From positions 1 to 64,000 of the forward strand of contig ONJF01000002.1 of assembly GCA_900318085.1 (NCBI GenBank): a stretch of 64,000 nucleotides of DNA, in the 5' to 3' direction. This stretch comes from an uncultured Bacteroidales bacterium. Its GTDB lineage: Bacteria > Bacteroidota > Bacteroidia > Bacteroidales > F082. This document shows, in pieces, positions 7,403-15,673 of this stretch (position 1 is its first letter; each line of letters starts with the position of its first letter). Both the position numbers and the translations under genes were made by a program. The notes beneath the pieces were generated by a model that saw only the letters and a list, made by a program, of their open reading frames with translations, was not told the DNA's origin and made no database searches.

Positions 7403-8011
7403 ATGGAAGAAAAGGATCTGAAACAAACCGTTAGCGAAAAAGCGGTAAGTATCGAGGACCAATACGTCGTGAATCATGTGGAGAGCGGCTTGCCCCGCTG
7501 GCTCATCGAAGTGGCTTTTGTGTGCTATCTCTTGCAAGCCGTTGTCAACTGGGCGCCGCTTTTGAATTGGATGAATGATGCCCATCTTTCGTGGGCGCGT
7601 GGCATTGTGCAGACCTTTGGCGCCGTTGTCATGTATTTCGGTCTAATGCGTGGTATGAAACCGCTGTATCGTCCTTTCAAGGTGTGGTGGTGGATTGTCA
7701 TTGCGTTGAACCTCGCAGGGTTTGTGACAGAACTGGTTCCAGCCATTATGTATTCCATCGGCTTGCCTGTGGCCGTTTCGCTCATGCTGGTCTATTTGCC
7801 TTTAGGCAGCCTTATTATTTTTAATTATCGAGGGAGGTTACGCCAAGTGGGCCTTTGGATGGTACTTTACATCTTGATTTCCAATATTATACCTATTGTT
7901 TCTTTCCTGCTTGTCGGCCCAGAAAGTGGCTTGGCGAACTTGCCTATGGAGATTCCCACCATTGCTGTCATTGTCATCTACGCTTGGGTGCAGCGAAGGG
8001 TATTAATCTGA
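7403..8011 (+). CDS. Six-helix integral membrane protein of unknown function
   Basis: The 202-residue protein has a charged N-terminus of about 30 residues, followed by about six hydrophobic helices (for example VAFVCYLLQAVVNWAPLL, GIVQTFGAVVMYFGLMRGM, VWWWIVIALNLAGFVTELVP, IPTIAVIVIYAWVQRR). No recognised family motif is visible. It has its own promoter right at the start codon. Its 3' end overlaps the convergent AraC-type gene by 9 bases, so the two mRNAs are antisense at their ends. Confidence 0.7.
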   Translation: MEEKDLKQTVSEKAVSIEDQYVVNHVESGLPRWLIEVAFVCYLLQAVVNWAPLLNWMNDAHLSWARGIVQTFGAVVMYFGLMRGMKPLYRPFKVWWWIVIALNLAGFVTELVPAIMYSIGLPVAVSLMLVYLPLGSLIIFNYRGRLRQVGLWMVLYILISNIIPIVSFLLVGPESGLANLPMEIPTIAVIVIYAWVQRRVLI

Positions 8012-8671
8012 AGCTTGTTGTGGCGTTTCCGGGTTAGTTCCACTTCCCATGCCTTGTCGGTATTGCAAGGGCGTGATGCCGAGTCGGCGTTTTACTTCCA
8101 TTTGGAATGTTCTACGACCTCCGAAACCGGCTTCTTTTCCAACAGCCTCGATGGTCCAGTTGGGCTTTTCGCGCAGTAGGCGGCAGGCCAGCAGGAAACG
8201 CTTTTCGTTCAGATAATCGCCTAAACTGTTGTATTTCTCGTTGTTCTTGAAGAGTGCGCCCAACCGCTTTTGCGTCAGTCCGAGTGCAGTAGCCATTGTC
8301 TTCAAGGTCAGGTTGGTATCGGTGAAAAGTTGCCTTTCGTCCATCTCTTGATCCACCCAAGCCATCAGTTCCTCGTCGTTCATGTTGGCGGTCATCTCGA
8401 TGTGCTCGCGATGCTGGTAGGTCTGTTTTTGCAGCAGCATCACCTCGTCGACGTCACTGTGCTTCAACTGCTCTTCCAGTTGGTTGATGCGTTTTTCCAG
8501 CTCGTTTTCTTGAACTTTGTTCTGTTCCAAAATCGCGTTTTGGTTTTCTACCAGCTTTGAGTTGGTGTCAATGATCTTCTTCGCATGGGTGTTCAGCACG
8601 ACCATCGTGATGACGAAAGCAATCACGAACATGACGATGACGGCTACGATAAGCACTTGGGTTCCGTTCAT
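8003..8671 (-). CDS. Membrane-anchored AraC-family transcriptional regulator
   Basis: The 222-residue protein begins with one membrane helix (residues about 6-27, VLIVAVIVMFVIAFVITMVV). A coiled-coil stretch follows (about 35-72, rich in Glu/Gln/Asn/Leu), then an AraC-type double helix-turn-helix: LTLKTMATALGLTQKRLGAL, LNEKRFLLACRLL, TIEAVGKEAGFGGRRTF and the LGITPLQYRQGM ending. The arrangement resembles Bacteroidetes regulators in which a membrane segment and coiled coil feed a C-terminal DNA-binding domain, but the usual periplasmic TPR or sensor is absent. Its target genes are unknown. Confidence 0.85.
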   Translation of the reverse strand: MNGTQVLIVAVIVMFVIAFVITMVVLNTHAKKIIDTNSKLVENQNAILEQNKVQENELEKRINQLEEQLKHSDVDEVMLLQKQTYQHREHIEMTANMNDEELMAWVDQEMDERQLFTDTNLTLKTMATALGLTQKRLGALFKNNEKYNSLGDYLNEKRFLLACRLLREKPNWTIEAVGKEAGFGGRRTFQMEVKRRLGITPLQYRQGMGSGTNPETPQQASD

Positions 8672-8691
8672 GGCTCGGTTTCAAAAACGTG

Positions 8692-8699
8692 CAAAAATA
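8692..8699 (-). promoter_or_regulatory. -7 box for the AraC-type gene
   Basis: TATTTTTG on the minus strand lies 20 bases before the ATG at 8671. A possible TTG -33 element is at 8723-8725, slightly farther away than usual. Confidence 0.5.
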
Positions 8700-8791
8700 A
8701 TGTTTATAATTGCAGAAATTGTCAATATTATGCGCAGAAGCGGCATTTTTGCGCAAAAAATTAGGTTTTTGGCAGGTTTTGTGTGCGAAAT

Positions 8792-9232
8792 CTACCTTTT
8801 CATCTTGAAAAATTCCGTCAGCATCGCAAGACATTCGTCATGCATCACGCCAGTGTCGGTTTTCGTCTTGGGATGCAGCATGTTGCCGAAACGAGAGAAT
8901 CCGTTTTTTGGGTCGTCGGCAGCCCATACGACCTTGCCGATATGGGAGTGGCATAAGGCTCCGGCGCACATGGGGCAGGGTTCCAAGGTGACGTAAAGGG
9001 TGCATTCATCCAAATATTTGGCACCCAGTGCATTGGCAGCAGCGGTGATGGCCAGCATCTCGGCGTGGGCGGTCACATCATTGAGGGTCTCGGTCTGGTT
9101 ATGGGCGCGGGCGATGATTTTGTTGTTGCACACCACTACGGCTCCAATGGGGATTTCGTCGGCCTCAAGGGCTTGCTGGGCCTCTTGGTAGGCCTGTTTC
9201 ATGTAATATTCGTCGGAGAAAACAGAAATCAT
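8792..9232 (-). CDS. tadA: tRNA-specific adenosine deaminase (TadA-like)
   Basis: The 146-residue zinc deaminase has the catalytic HAEMLAI motif (H56, E58) and the zinc ligands in PCPMCAGAL (C86, C89). The N-terminal DEYYMKQAYQEAQQALEADE IPIGAVVV layout fits TadA. It converts adenosine 34 of tRNA-Arg(ACG) to inosine. The closely related guanine deaminases share these motifs, so the substrate is not certain. The gene is followed, after a repeat-filled gap, by the nitrilase gene on the same strand. Confidence 0.85.
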   Translation of the reverse strand: MISVFSDEYYMKQAYQEAQQALEADEIPIGAVVVCNNKIIARAHNQTETLNDVTAHAEMLAITAAANALGAKYLDECTLYVTLEPCPMCAGALCHSHIGKVVWAADDPKNGFSRFGNMLHPKTKTDTGVMHDECLAMLTEFFKMKR

Positions 9233-9245
9233 TGTGTTTATTATG

Positions 9246-9382
9246 GAACAAAACTTACAAAACCAATCAAAACCCTTTTTTTAGGTTGGGGAAAGCTGCC
9301 AACCGGCGGCTTTCCGGCGGCAACACGGTTGTGTAGCCGCCACACACTTTTTCTTGAGGTTTTGCAAGTTTTGTAGGTTTTG
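9246..9382. repeat. Long inverted repeat built from ACAAAACCT units
   Basis: The left arm carries ACAAAACTTACAAAACC-type units and the right arm carries the complementary GGTTTTGCAAGTTTTGTAGG units. The GC-rich centre has its own smaller palindromes (GCCGGCGGC-like). It fills the gap between the nitrilase stop and tadA, and could fold into a large cruciform or hairpin. Confidence 0.65.
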
Positions 9383-9388
9383 TGATAA

Positions 9389-10183
9389 TTATGTGTTAAT
9401 GTTGAATTGATCCCAGTCTGGTCCCAAGGGGAACTTCTGTCTGAAGCGCACCAACTTTTCGTAATCCAAGGTGCAATGCAGCACAGCCTCTTGGTAGGGC
9501 TCCGCTTTTGAGATGACCTCGCCCCGGGCATTGATGACCTGCGACTCGCCGCTGTAATGCAGGCCGTTGGCATCTTCGCCGATGCGGTTTACACCCATCC
9601 AATAGGCTTGGTTCTCGATGGCGCGGGCCACCAAGAGCGTATTCCAAACCACCATCCTCGAGTCGGGGAAGTTGGCGAGATAGAAGGCCAAGTCGTATTC
9701 ATATTGTCCGTCAGCATAGCGGTTTCTGGCCCATACTGGAAATCGGATGTCGTAGCATACCATCGGCTTGATGCGCCATCCATTCAGTTCCACAATCAGC
9801 TGTTTGTCACCGCGTTCCACCAACTTATCCTCACCGCCCATGGTGAAGGTGTGGCGCTTGAAATAGAGTTCGTAGGTGCCATCGGGGCGCATCCATACGA
9901 GGCTGTTATAGTAATGTCCGTCCTTTTCGATAGGGAAGGTGGTCGCGATGACGGCCTGCTTGGCTTGGGCTTGTTCGCGTAGCCATTGCATCGTGGGGCC
10001 GTCTTCTTTTTCGGCAAAGCGTTTTGGGTCGACGGGGAAGGCCGTGGTGAAGGTCTCGGGCATGAGGATGAGGTCGGTGCCAGGCTGCACCTGTTCAAGC
10101 AACTGGCCGAAACGATGTAAATTAGAGGTTTTATCCTCCCAAACGAGGTCGGCTTGGATATAGGCTACATGAAGATTGTTCAT
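9389..10183 (-). CDS. Nitrilase-superfamily amidase (omega-amidase-like)
   Basis: The 264-residue protein has the nitrilase triad: E43 in LMPETF, K109 in YFKRHTF and C143 in PMVCYDIRFP. Its size and the FPVWARN motif fit the YafV/omega-amidase branch, which hydrolyses alpha-ketoglutaramate or ketosuccinamate to the keto acid and ammonia (metabolite repair). Another carbon-nitrogen hydrolase substrate is possible. It is cytoplasmic, with no signal peptide. A -7 box at 10251-10258 lies upstream, and a copy of the CCTGAGCC repeat lies in its leader. Confidence 0.85.
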   Translation of the reverse strand: MNNLHVAYIQADLVWEDKTSNLHRFGQLLEQVQPGTDLILMPETFTTAFPVDPKRFAEKEDGPTMQWLREQAQAKQAVIATTFPIEKDGHYYNSLVWMRPDGTYELYFKRHTFTMGGEDKLVERGDKQLIVELNGWRIKPMVCYDIRFPVWARNRYADGQYEYDLAFYLANFPDSRMVVWNTLLVARAIENQAYWMGVNRIGEDANGLHYSGESQVINARGEVISKAEPYQEAVLHCTLDYEKLVRFRQKFPLGPDWDQFNINT

Positions 10184-10197
10184 AGATAATTCGGTCC

Positions 10198-10231
10198 TTC
10201 GACTCCTTCGACGGGCTCAGGAACCGAAGGC
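10198..10231 (-). repeat. Dispersed CCTGAGCCxGTCGAAGG repeat, intergenic copy
   Basis: These 34 bases are identical, on the opposite strand, to 13402-13435 inside the AsmA-like gene. Shorter related copies lie at 15892-15915, 18600-18623, 20763-20786 and 61932-61955. This copy is in the leader of the nitrilase gene. Confidence 0.85.
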
Positions 10232-10250
10232 TCAAGAAACTAATTTGACG

Positions 10251-10258
10251 CAAAAATA
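10251..10258 (-). promoter_or_regulatory. -7 box for the nitrilase gene
   Basis: TATTTTTG on the minus strand lies back to back with the plus-strand box at 10271-10278, making a compact divergent promoter. The transcript would contain the palindromic repeat at 10198-10231 in its leader. Confidence 0.5.
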
Positions 10259-10270
10259 GAAAATTAATCT

Positions 10271-10278
10271 TATTTTTG
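10271..10278 (+). promoter_or_regulatory. -7 box for the Nudix operon
   Basis: TATTTTTG lies 17 bases before the ATG at 10296. A TTTG at 10244-10247 could be the -33 element, with a rather long spacer. It probably drives the Nudix, lipoprotein and AsmA-like genes. Confidence 0.55.
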
Positions 10279-10295
10279 CAGAAAATCTAAATGCC

Positions 10296-10745
10296 ATGAG
10301 TTTTACTTATAAATATCCGCGTCCCTGTGTGACTACTGATTGTTTGATATTCAGAAAGATAGATTCTGTTTGGAACTTGCTGCTCATCGAGCGGGGCAAC
10401 GAGCCTTTCAAGGGTTGTTGGGCTTTGCCGGGTGGATTTTTGGAGATGGAGGAGGATTTGGAGACCTGTGCGGCACGAGAATTGCAGGAAGAGACTGGAC
10501 TGACAGGCATCAGCTTGCATCAGCTCTATGCCTTCGGGGCTCCCGACCGCGACCCGCGTCATCGCACCATCAGCATCGCCTTTTGGGGCTTCGATGACAC
10601 GGATCAGCAAGCCAAAGGCAGCGACGATGCGGCAAAGGCGCAGTGGTTTGCCTTGGACCAATTGCCACAACTGGCCTTCGATCATGAAATAATCATACAT
10701 AAAGCCCTTTCAAACCTTGAGATAAAAGGAAAACTAAACCAGTAA
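10296..10745 (+). CDS. Nudix hydrolase
   Basis: The 149-residue protein carries a complete Nudix box, GFLEMEEDLETCAARELQEE followed by TGL (Gx5Ex7REUxEExGU), near residues 48-70, with WALPGG before it. Enzymes of this type hydrolyse nucleoside diphosphates linked to another group. The substrate (for example ADP-ribose or an oxidised nucleotide) cannot be told from sequence. It is the first gene of a plus-strand run with the lipoprotein (16 bases later) and the AsmA-like gene. Confidence 0.9.
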   Translation: MSFTYKYPRPCVTTDCLIFRKIDSVWNLLLIERGNEPFKGCWALPGGFLEMEEDLETCAARELQEETGLTGISLHQLYAFGAPDRDPRHRTISIAFWGFDDTDQQAKGSDDAAKAQWFALDQLPQLAFDHEIIIHKALSNLEIKGKLNQ

Positions 10746-10760
10746 ACAAACATCAAACCG

Positions 10761-11162
10761 ATGAAAAAGCACCTTCATATATTACTATTCCTGTTTCTTG
10801 TTTTGAGCCTTGGCGCTTGTCACAAAAAGCCTCCAGTGATCCATTATGATGCTTCCATGCTTTATGGCAAATGGCAAGAAGGTTCTGTCTTTGAGCGTTA
10901 TTATGACTCGCCTATCGAGCGTGTCCTGCCGAATGGCGATACGGTATATGTGAATGGCACCACTTGGGACGTGAGCGACGATGTAACGGAGGACGAAGCC
11001 CAACTCTTTAACTGGACCTTGTCGGGTACTACGCTCAAACACGAGCATGTGGGCACTTTCATTATTGTGCCGAAACTATACACCATTACTTCGCTCAATG
11101 CCAACGAGTTGATTTATAGAGACGATTACGGGACGGCACATTATTTCACAAAGGTCGAATAA
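10761..11162 (+). CDS. Small lipoprotein, lipocalin-like
   Basis: The 133-residue protein has a clear lipoprotein signal (ILLFLFLVLSLGACHKK). The body (LYGKWQEGSVFERYYDSP, FNWTLSGTTLKHEHVGTF, YTITSLNANELIYRDD) has the strand pattern of Bacteroidetes lipocalin-like lipoproteins, in which an opening GKW/W segment is followed by a beta barrel. The ligand is unknown. It is separated from the AsmA-like gene by two bases, so the two are co-translated and may act together at the cell envelope. Confidence 0.75.
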   Translation: MKKHLHILLFLFLVLSLGACHKKPPVIHYDASMLYGKWQEGSVFERYYDSPIERVLPNGDTVYVNGTTWDVSDDVTEDEAQLFNWTLSGTTLKHEHVGTFIIVPKLYTITSLNANELIYRDDYGTAHYFTKVE

Positions 11163-11164
11163 GC

Positions 11165-14100
11165 ATGAAAAAGGCACTGAAGATCACCGGCATTGTTTTG
11201 GCTTCGCTTGTGGGGCTCATACTCATCGTGGCTGGCATAGCCGTGGCCATGGTCACCTCATCGGGACGACTGACCAAGATGGTGAAGAAATATGCCCCGG
11301 AATTCATCACTTGCGAGATGGAGTTGGGTAAGGCAGACCTCACCCTGTTCAAGACCTTCCCTAATGTGGGTATTGATATAGAGAATGTCGCCCTCATCAA
11401 CCCGATGGCAGGATCGCCGTCAGACACACTGGCCAACATCAACAATCTCATCGTGGTGGTCGATGCGAAAAAGTTCCTGAAGGAGAAAGAAATAGTGGTG
11501 CGCAGATGCATCCTCGAAGATGCTTTCGTCAACCTTTATACGGATTCCATCGGCAACTCCAACCTCGACGTGTTCAATGCAAAAAAGGACAATGACACAA
11601 CAAGTTCTTCCTTCGATTATCTCGTTGATATTGAGGAAGTAAAACTGAAAAACTCCACTTTGTTTTATACTGATGACCGCAATAAGATGACAGCTCAAGC
11701 CCATGGTTTCAATCTCGACTTGGAAGGGTCGATGATGAATGATACTATTGATGCGGAGCTCGGACTGGAGGCTTTGTCACTGTCGTTGCGGATGAATGAC
11801 ATTAATTTGGCAATCAACGATTTGGAGTTGAAATTTGACGGTACCCTGGAACAGAAAGAAATCCTAGACTGCCTTTTTGAGCTCCATACGCCCGACGTAA
11901 GTTTCGCATTCAAGGAAAACTATCTTCAGCATGACACCTTGAATTTGGATGCCTACTTGAATTTGGATATGGTTCGTAAGAAGGCTCATTTCGACGATTG
12001 GGATATTGGTTTGAATCAATATGAGATTACGGTAAGAGGGAGTGCGGAAATACTTGAAAATAAGGATATTGAACTTGATGTGAATCTGTTTACCAACACT
12101 TTGGACATCGAAAACGTGATGGCCTACCTTCCCGAAAAACTGCAAAAACGCCTCAACAGCATCGGTTATGCCGGAAAGATGCGTGTTAAGGATGCGGTGG
12201 TGGTAGGCACCTACAACGACAGCCTGATGCCTTTGATTTCGGCTAAAATCCTGACCGACAATGCGATGGTGAATGTGCCACGTTTGCCTTATCCTTTGAC
12301 GGAAGTCAATCTGGATGCCGATTTGGACTTGGATTTGAACTCCTCAGCCAATAGTGTGACGGTTAACAGCGTAAGCGCCAAATTCAACCGCAGCAGTTTC
12401 ACGGCCGATGGCTTGGTGGACGACTTGTTGGGCGACATCGGGCTGAAACTTAAGGTGAAGGGTGATGTGCCGCTGACCGACATCAAGGGTTTCCTACCCA
12501 AGAAAATGAAACTCAATGGCCGCACTAACCTCGACTTGACGACAAACTTCACCGTCGACCAATTGATGAAGTCATTGGACGACTACAACCTGAATCGTCT
12601 GAAAGCCAATGGTGTTTTGAAGATCAGGGATTTCGCCTTCGATATGGATACCATCCATGTGACTTCGCCTTTATTGAATGTCGGCTTGACTCTGCCTGCC
12701 GCGGCCAAAGGGAAAGGTCGCAAGGGGGCCTATGTCAGTTTGGCTTCGCAAACGCTGCAAGCCAAAGCAGGGAAGGGTATCCAGGCCGACATGAAGAGTC
12801 CTGATATCAAGTTGTCGGCCGACAACTTCAAAGGCGGTTTCGAAAAGATGCTTTTGGATGCTGCTTTGAATTTCAGCAAGTTGGATGTGGTTTATGACGA
12901 TGTCACGGCCCATCTCGATGCGCCCGCCCTCACTTTCGTGACTACGCCAGAGAAAAATGCAAAGCGCTTAAACGCGCGCATCACCTTGGATGGTAAGGAC
13001 ATCGTAGCCAAGAAGGGCAAAGACTTTGCCTTGAACAGCAATACGCTGAAGGTGAATGCCTCGGTGAATGAAAACAAGAAAAAAACCGATTTCCTGAATC
13101 GTTGGAATCCGTCGGCAGACTTCACCTTGGGCAATGCCGTTGTCCAGGTCGACGGCATCGATGAAGACATCAAGATCAGTAACATCGACTTCTTGTTTAA
13201 CTCACACGAACTTGACTTCAAGAAGAGCACCTTCCGTCTTGGCAAGTCGGACTTCAGCCTCCAAGGCAGCGTCATCGGCATCAAAGAGTGGGTCGAGGAC
13301 CATAAGAACCTGATGAAGGGCGAGATGCAACTCACTTCGAATTATGCTGACATTAACGAGATTTTGGATTTGACTAGTGGCTTGGGCCATTCGGACGCTG
13401 AGCCTTCGGTTCCTGAGCCCGTCGAAGGAGTCGAAGCGACCGAAACCAAGGGAGACGACCCCTTCATGGTGCCCGAAGGCATCGACTTCAATTTCGTCCT
13501 CAACACGAAGAAGGCTTTGTACGACAACTTCGACTTGAACAACCTCAACGGCACGATGACGGTGAAGGACGGCACGCTCATCTTGCGTGAAATCGGCTTC
13601 ACCAACAAGGCTGCCGAGATGCAGCTGACGGCACTCTACCAGTCGCCGCGCAAGAACAACCTCTACCTCGCCATGGACTTCCACCTGCTGCGGGTGCAGA
13701 TCAACGACCTGCTGACGATGATACCTTACATCGACACCTTGGTGCCTATGCTGAAGACCTTCGACGGACAGGCCGAGTTCCACATTGGGGCAGAGACCAG
13801 ACTCACCTCGAACTACCAACCCAAGATTTCGACTTTTAGGGCTGCTGCCGACATTGAGGGCAAGAACTTGACGGTCAAGGACAAATTCACCTTCACGAAG
13901 ATTACCGACATGTTGGACATCAGTACCAACGGCCAGTATCGTGTCGACAGCCTCGATGTGCAACTCACCGCTTTCAAGGATGAGATCGACTTGTGGCCTT
14001 CGCAGATTGCCATCGGCAAGTACAAAGTGACAGTCGACGGCCGCATGAAACTCGACAAGAATGGCGAATACCACCTCTCGGTGACGCAGTCGCCCTTGCC

Positions 14101-14269
14101 CGTGCGTCTTGGACTGATGATTTCAGGTCCTTTGAACAATTTGGAATACAAGCTTGAAGGCTGCAAATACCCGAACCTTTACAAGCCCAACAAGCGCAAC
14201 GACACGGAGCAGATGTATTTCGAATTGAAAAAGATGATTGCTGAGCGTTTGAAGTCGAATGTGAGGTAA
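11165..14269 (+). CDS. AsmA-family large envelope protein
   Basis: The 1034-residue protein has an N-terminal membrane helix (residues about 6-30) and a long beta-rich body. The AsmA start pattern is clear (KKYAPEFITCEMELGKADLT, FPNVGIDIENVALINP), and there is an AsmA-like C-terminal part (TKITDMLDISTNGQYRVDSL, then KYKVTVDGRMKLDKNGEYHL). AsmA-like proteins form lipid-conducting bridges or influence outer-membrane assembly; a role in envelope lipid transport is inferred. At residues about 747-757 the peptide PSVPEPVEGVE is encoded by a dispersed palindromic repeat inserted in frame. Confidence 0.85.
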   Translation: MKKALKITGIVLASLVGLILIVAGIAVAMVTSSGRLTKMVKKYAPEFITCEMELGKADLTLFKTFPNVGIDIENVALINPMAGSPSDTLANINNLIVVVDAKKFLKEKEIVVRRCILEDAFVNLYTDSIGNSNLDVFNAKKDNDTTSSSFDYLVDIEEVKLKNSTLFYTDDRNKMTAQAHGFNLDLEGSMMNDTIDAELGLEALSLSLRMNDINLAINDLELKFDGTLEQKEILDCLFELHTPDVSFAFKENYLQHDTLNLDAYLNLDMVRKKAHFDDWDIGLNQYEITVRGSAEILENKDIELDVNLFTNTLDIENVMAYLPEKLQKRLNSIGYAGKMRVKDAVVVGTYNDSLMPLISAKILTDNAMVNVPRLPYPLTEVNLDADLDLDLNSSANSVTVNSVSAKFNRSSFTADGLVDDLLGDIGLKLKVKGDVPLTDIKGFLPKKMKLNGRTNLDLTTNFTVDQLMKSLDDYNLNRLKANGVLKIRDFAFDMDTIHVTSPLLNVGLTLPAAAKGKGRKGAYVSLASQTLQAKAGKGIQADMKSPDIKLSADNFKGGFEKMLLDAALNFSKLDVVYDDVTAHLDAPALTFVTTPEKNAKRLNARITLDGKDIVAKKGKDFALNSNTLKVNASVNENKKKTDFLNRWNPSADFTLGNAVVQVDGIDEDIKISNIDFLFNSHELDFKKSTFRLGKSDFSLQGSVIGIKEWVEDHKNLMKGEMQLTSNYADINEILDLTSGLGHSDAEPSVPEPVEGVEATETKGDDPFMVPEGIDFNFVLNTKKALYDNFDLNNLNGTMTVKDGTLILREIGFTNKAAEMQLTALYQSPRKNNLYLAMDFHLLRVQINDLLTMIPYIDTLVPMLKTFDGQAEFHIGAETRLTSNYQPKISTFRAAADIEGKNLTVKDKFTFTKITDMLDISTNGQYRVDSLDVQLTAFKDEIDLWPSQIAIGKYKVTVDGRMKLDKNGEYHLSVTQSPLPVRLGLMISGPLNNLEYKLEGCKYPNLYKPNKRNDTEQMYFELKKMIAERLKSNVR
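13402..13435 (+). repeat. Dispersed CCTGAGCCxGTCGAAGG repeat inside the AsmA-like gene
   Basis: These 34 bases are identical to the reverse complement of 10198-10231. They are translated in frame as PSVPEPVEGVE. This is the opposite reading strand from the copies in the secreted proteins and the decarboxylase. Confidence 0.9.
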
Positions 14270-14302
14270 ACCTATGGCACATGACAGGCTTGACTCAAAG
14301 GA

Positions 14303-14330
14303 GTCATTGCGGACTTGATCCGCAATCTCC
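14303..14330. repeat. Palindromic repeat between convergent genes
   Basis: GTCATTGCGGACTTGATCCG and the following CAATCTCC contain the palindrome ATTGCGGA/TCCGCAAT, the same family as 4438-4526 and 53782-53870. It sits between the ends of the AsmA-like gene and the TPR gene, and could act as a bidirectional terminator although no T-run follows it. Confidence 0.6.
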
Positions 14331-14353
14331 TGCAAAAAAGCATCAACCATCGG

Positions 14354-15673
14354 CTACAAGCTATCAATGATTTCCTCGAAGCTCCGTTCGTCCTCCAAAC
14401 CGTTCATCTTTTCCTGCTTGATGCGCGACTTGCGGCGGGCGTAGCTGTTGGTTTGCAGGTTCATCAGGATGGAGATGACCTGGTTGCTGAAGCCTTGCTT
14501 GGTGAGGCAGCAGATTTTTTCCATCAGCCTTTTCGTGAAGTTGCCGTAGACCTTGTCGATGAGCGTCACGAAGTCATCCCATTCGTTTTCCTTCAGGTTG
14601 AAGTCGAGGGTCGAAGCGGTGATTTGCTCGGTGAGGGCGAGGGCGGTGACATACACCTTGTTTTTCTTCAATTCCAGCTCTAGTTGGTTCTTTATCTCCT
14701 CGGCTTTCAACTTGGCATTGAGTGTTTTTTGTCGCAGGAGGAGCAATACTATTGCCAAGGCCACGACCAAGCCTCCGAGGATGAGGTAGAGATAGAGGCT
14801 TTTCAGTTTTTGCTCGGCTTCGAGGTTGTTTTTCTGCATCTGAAGGTCATAATCCGCTTTGATGTGCTGCATTTGTTCGCTACGATGCTCACGGTCGGCT
14901 TGCATCATATTGTCGTTGAACAGCTCGTGACATTCAAGTGCCTTTTGGTAGTCGCCGGCAAACTGGTAGAGGTAATGGAGGCTTTGGTAGGCCGACATTC
15001 GCACTCCCGCCTTGTCGCTGTGGGTGGCCTCGTTGAGATGGACGATGGCGAGGCTGTCGTGCGACAGATAGTAATGCGCCAGTCCCAAGGTCAGATGGCA
15101 AGCGTCGGCATCGGCGCCTTTGGCCAAAGCCTGGCTCACGCGCTCAATAGCTTGCCCGTAATCTTCCTTGGCCATCAGCACGTCGAGGCTCGAATTCAGA
15201 AGCAGTTCGCGCTCCGTGGTTTCGTCGTTCAGCTTTTTGGCGAGTTGCAAGGCTTCGTCGTAGTGCTTTTGCGCCGCGTCGATGTCGCCTATGGAGGCTG
15301 CCGTGCGGGCGCAATTGCGCAAGGCGTTCATCAACAAGGTGTCGTTGCCCAAGTCGCGGAACAGATGGGCAGCATCGGTGTGGAGGGGCAGGGCTTCGTC
15401 GAACAGCTCGTGTTTCCAGTAGGCGAAGCCGAGGTTGTCCTCGATAAGGCCTTTCAGACGTTTCACTTCGGGCTTCGTCGGGTCGCAGCGGTCGATGGCG
15501 AGCAAGGCCAGGCTCAGGCTTTGTGCTGCGGCCTCCGTCTGCTTGTCGGCGATGTGTTGGCATCCTTGTTCAAGGCAAGTCTCGGCCTCTCGGAAATGGC
15601 CAGTCTCGTCATGGCAGGCCGTGAGGATTGCCAACGCCAGAAACACGCTTATGATTATGGTTTTTGGTTTCAT
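14354..15673 (-). CDS. Membrane TPR protein with C-terminal HTH, probable regulator
   Basis: The 439-residue protein starts with a lipoprotein-like signal (VFLALAILTACHDE). TPR-type helical repeats occupy about 25-270 (DNLGFAYWKHELFDEALPLH, LRNCARTAASIGDIDAAQKH). A membrane helix at about 290-312 (LYLILGGLVVALAIVLLLL) and a coiled coil follow. The C-terminus ICCLTKQGFSNQVISILMNL with the next RKSRIK resembles the LuxR-like HTH of Bacteroidetes TPR regulators. Its start codon overlaps the stop of the T9SS gene upstream (ATGA), so it is translationally coupled to the surface-protein operon. It could sense export of, or regulate, those proteins; that role is inferred. Confidence 0.75.
   Translation of the reverse strand: MKPKTIIISVFLALAILTACHDETGHFREAETCLEQGCQHIADKQTEAAAQSLSLALLAIDRCDPTKPEVKRLKGLIEDNLGFAYWKHELFDEALPLHTDAAHLFRDLGNDTLLMNALRNCARTAASIGDIDAAQKHYDEALQLAKKLNDETTERELLLNSSLDVLMAKEDYGQAIERVSQALAKGADADACHLTLGLAHYYLSHDSLAIVHLNEATHSDKAGVRMSAYQSLHYLYQFAGDYQKALECHELFNDNMMQADREHRSEQMQHIKADYDLQMQKNNLEAEQKLKSLYLYLILGGLVVALAIVLLLLRQKTLNAKLKAEEIKNQLELELKKNKVYVTALALTEQITASTLDFNLKENEWDDFVTLIDKVYGNFTKRLMEKICCLTKQGFSNQVISILMNLQTNSYARRKSRIKQEKMNGLEDERSFEEIIDSL

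Noticed and set aside
9246..9382. Possible CRISPR-like array because of repeated ACAAAACC units
   Set aside because: Units are short, irregular and arranged as an inverted repeat, with no spacers and no cas genes.
13202..14074. 290-residue minus-strand frame inside the AsmA-like gene
   Set aside because: No motif, Val/His/Glu-rich, fully contained in a conserved gene.
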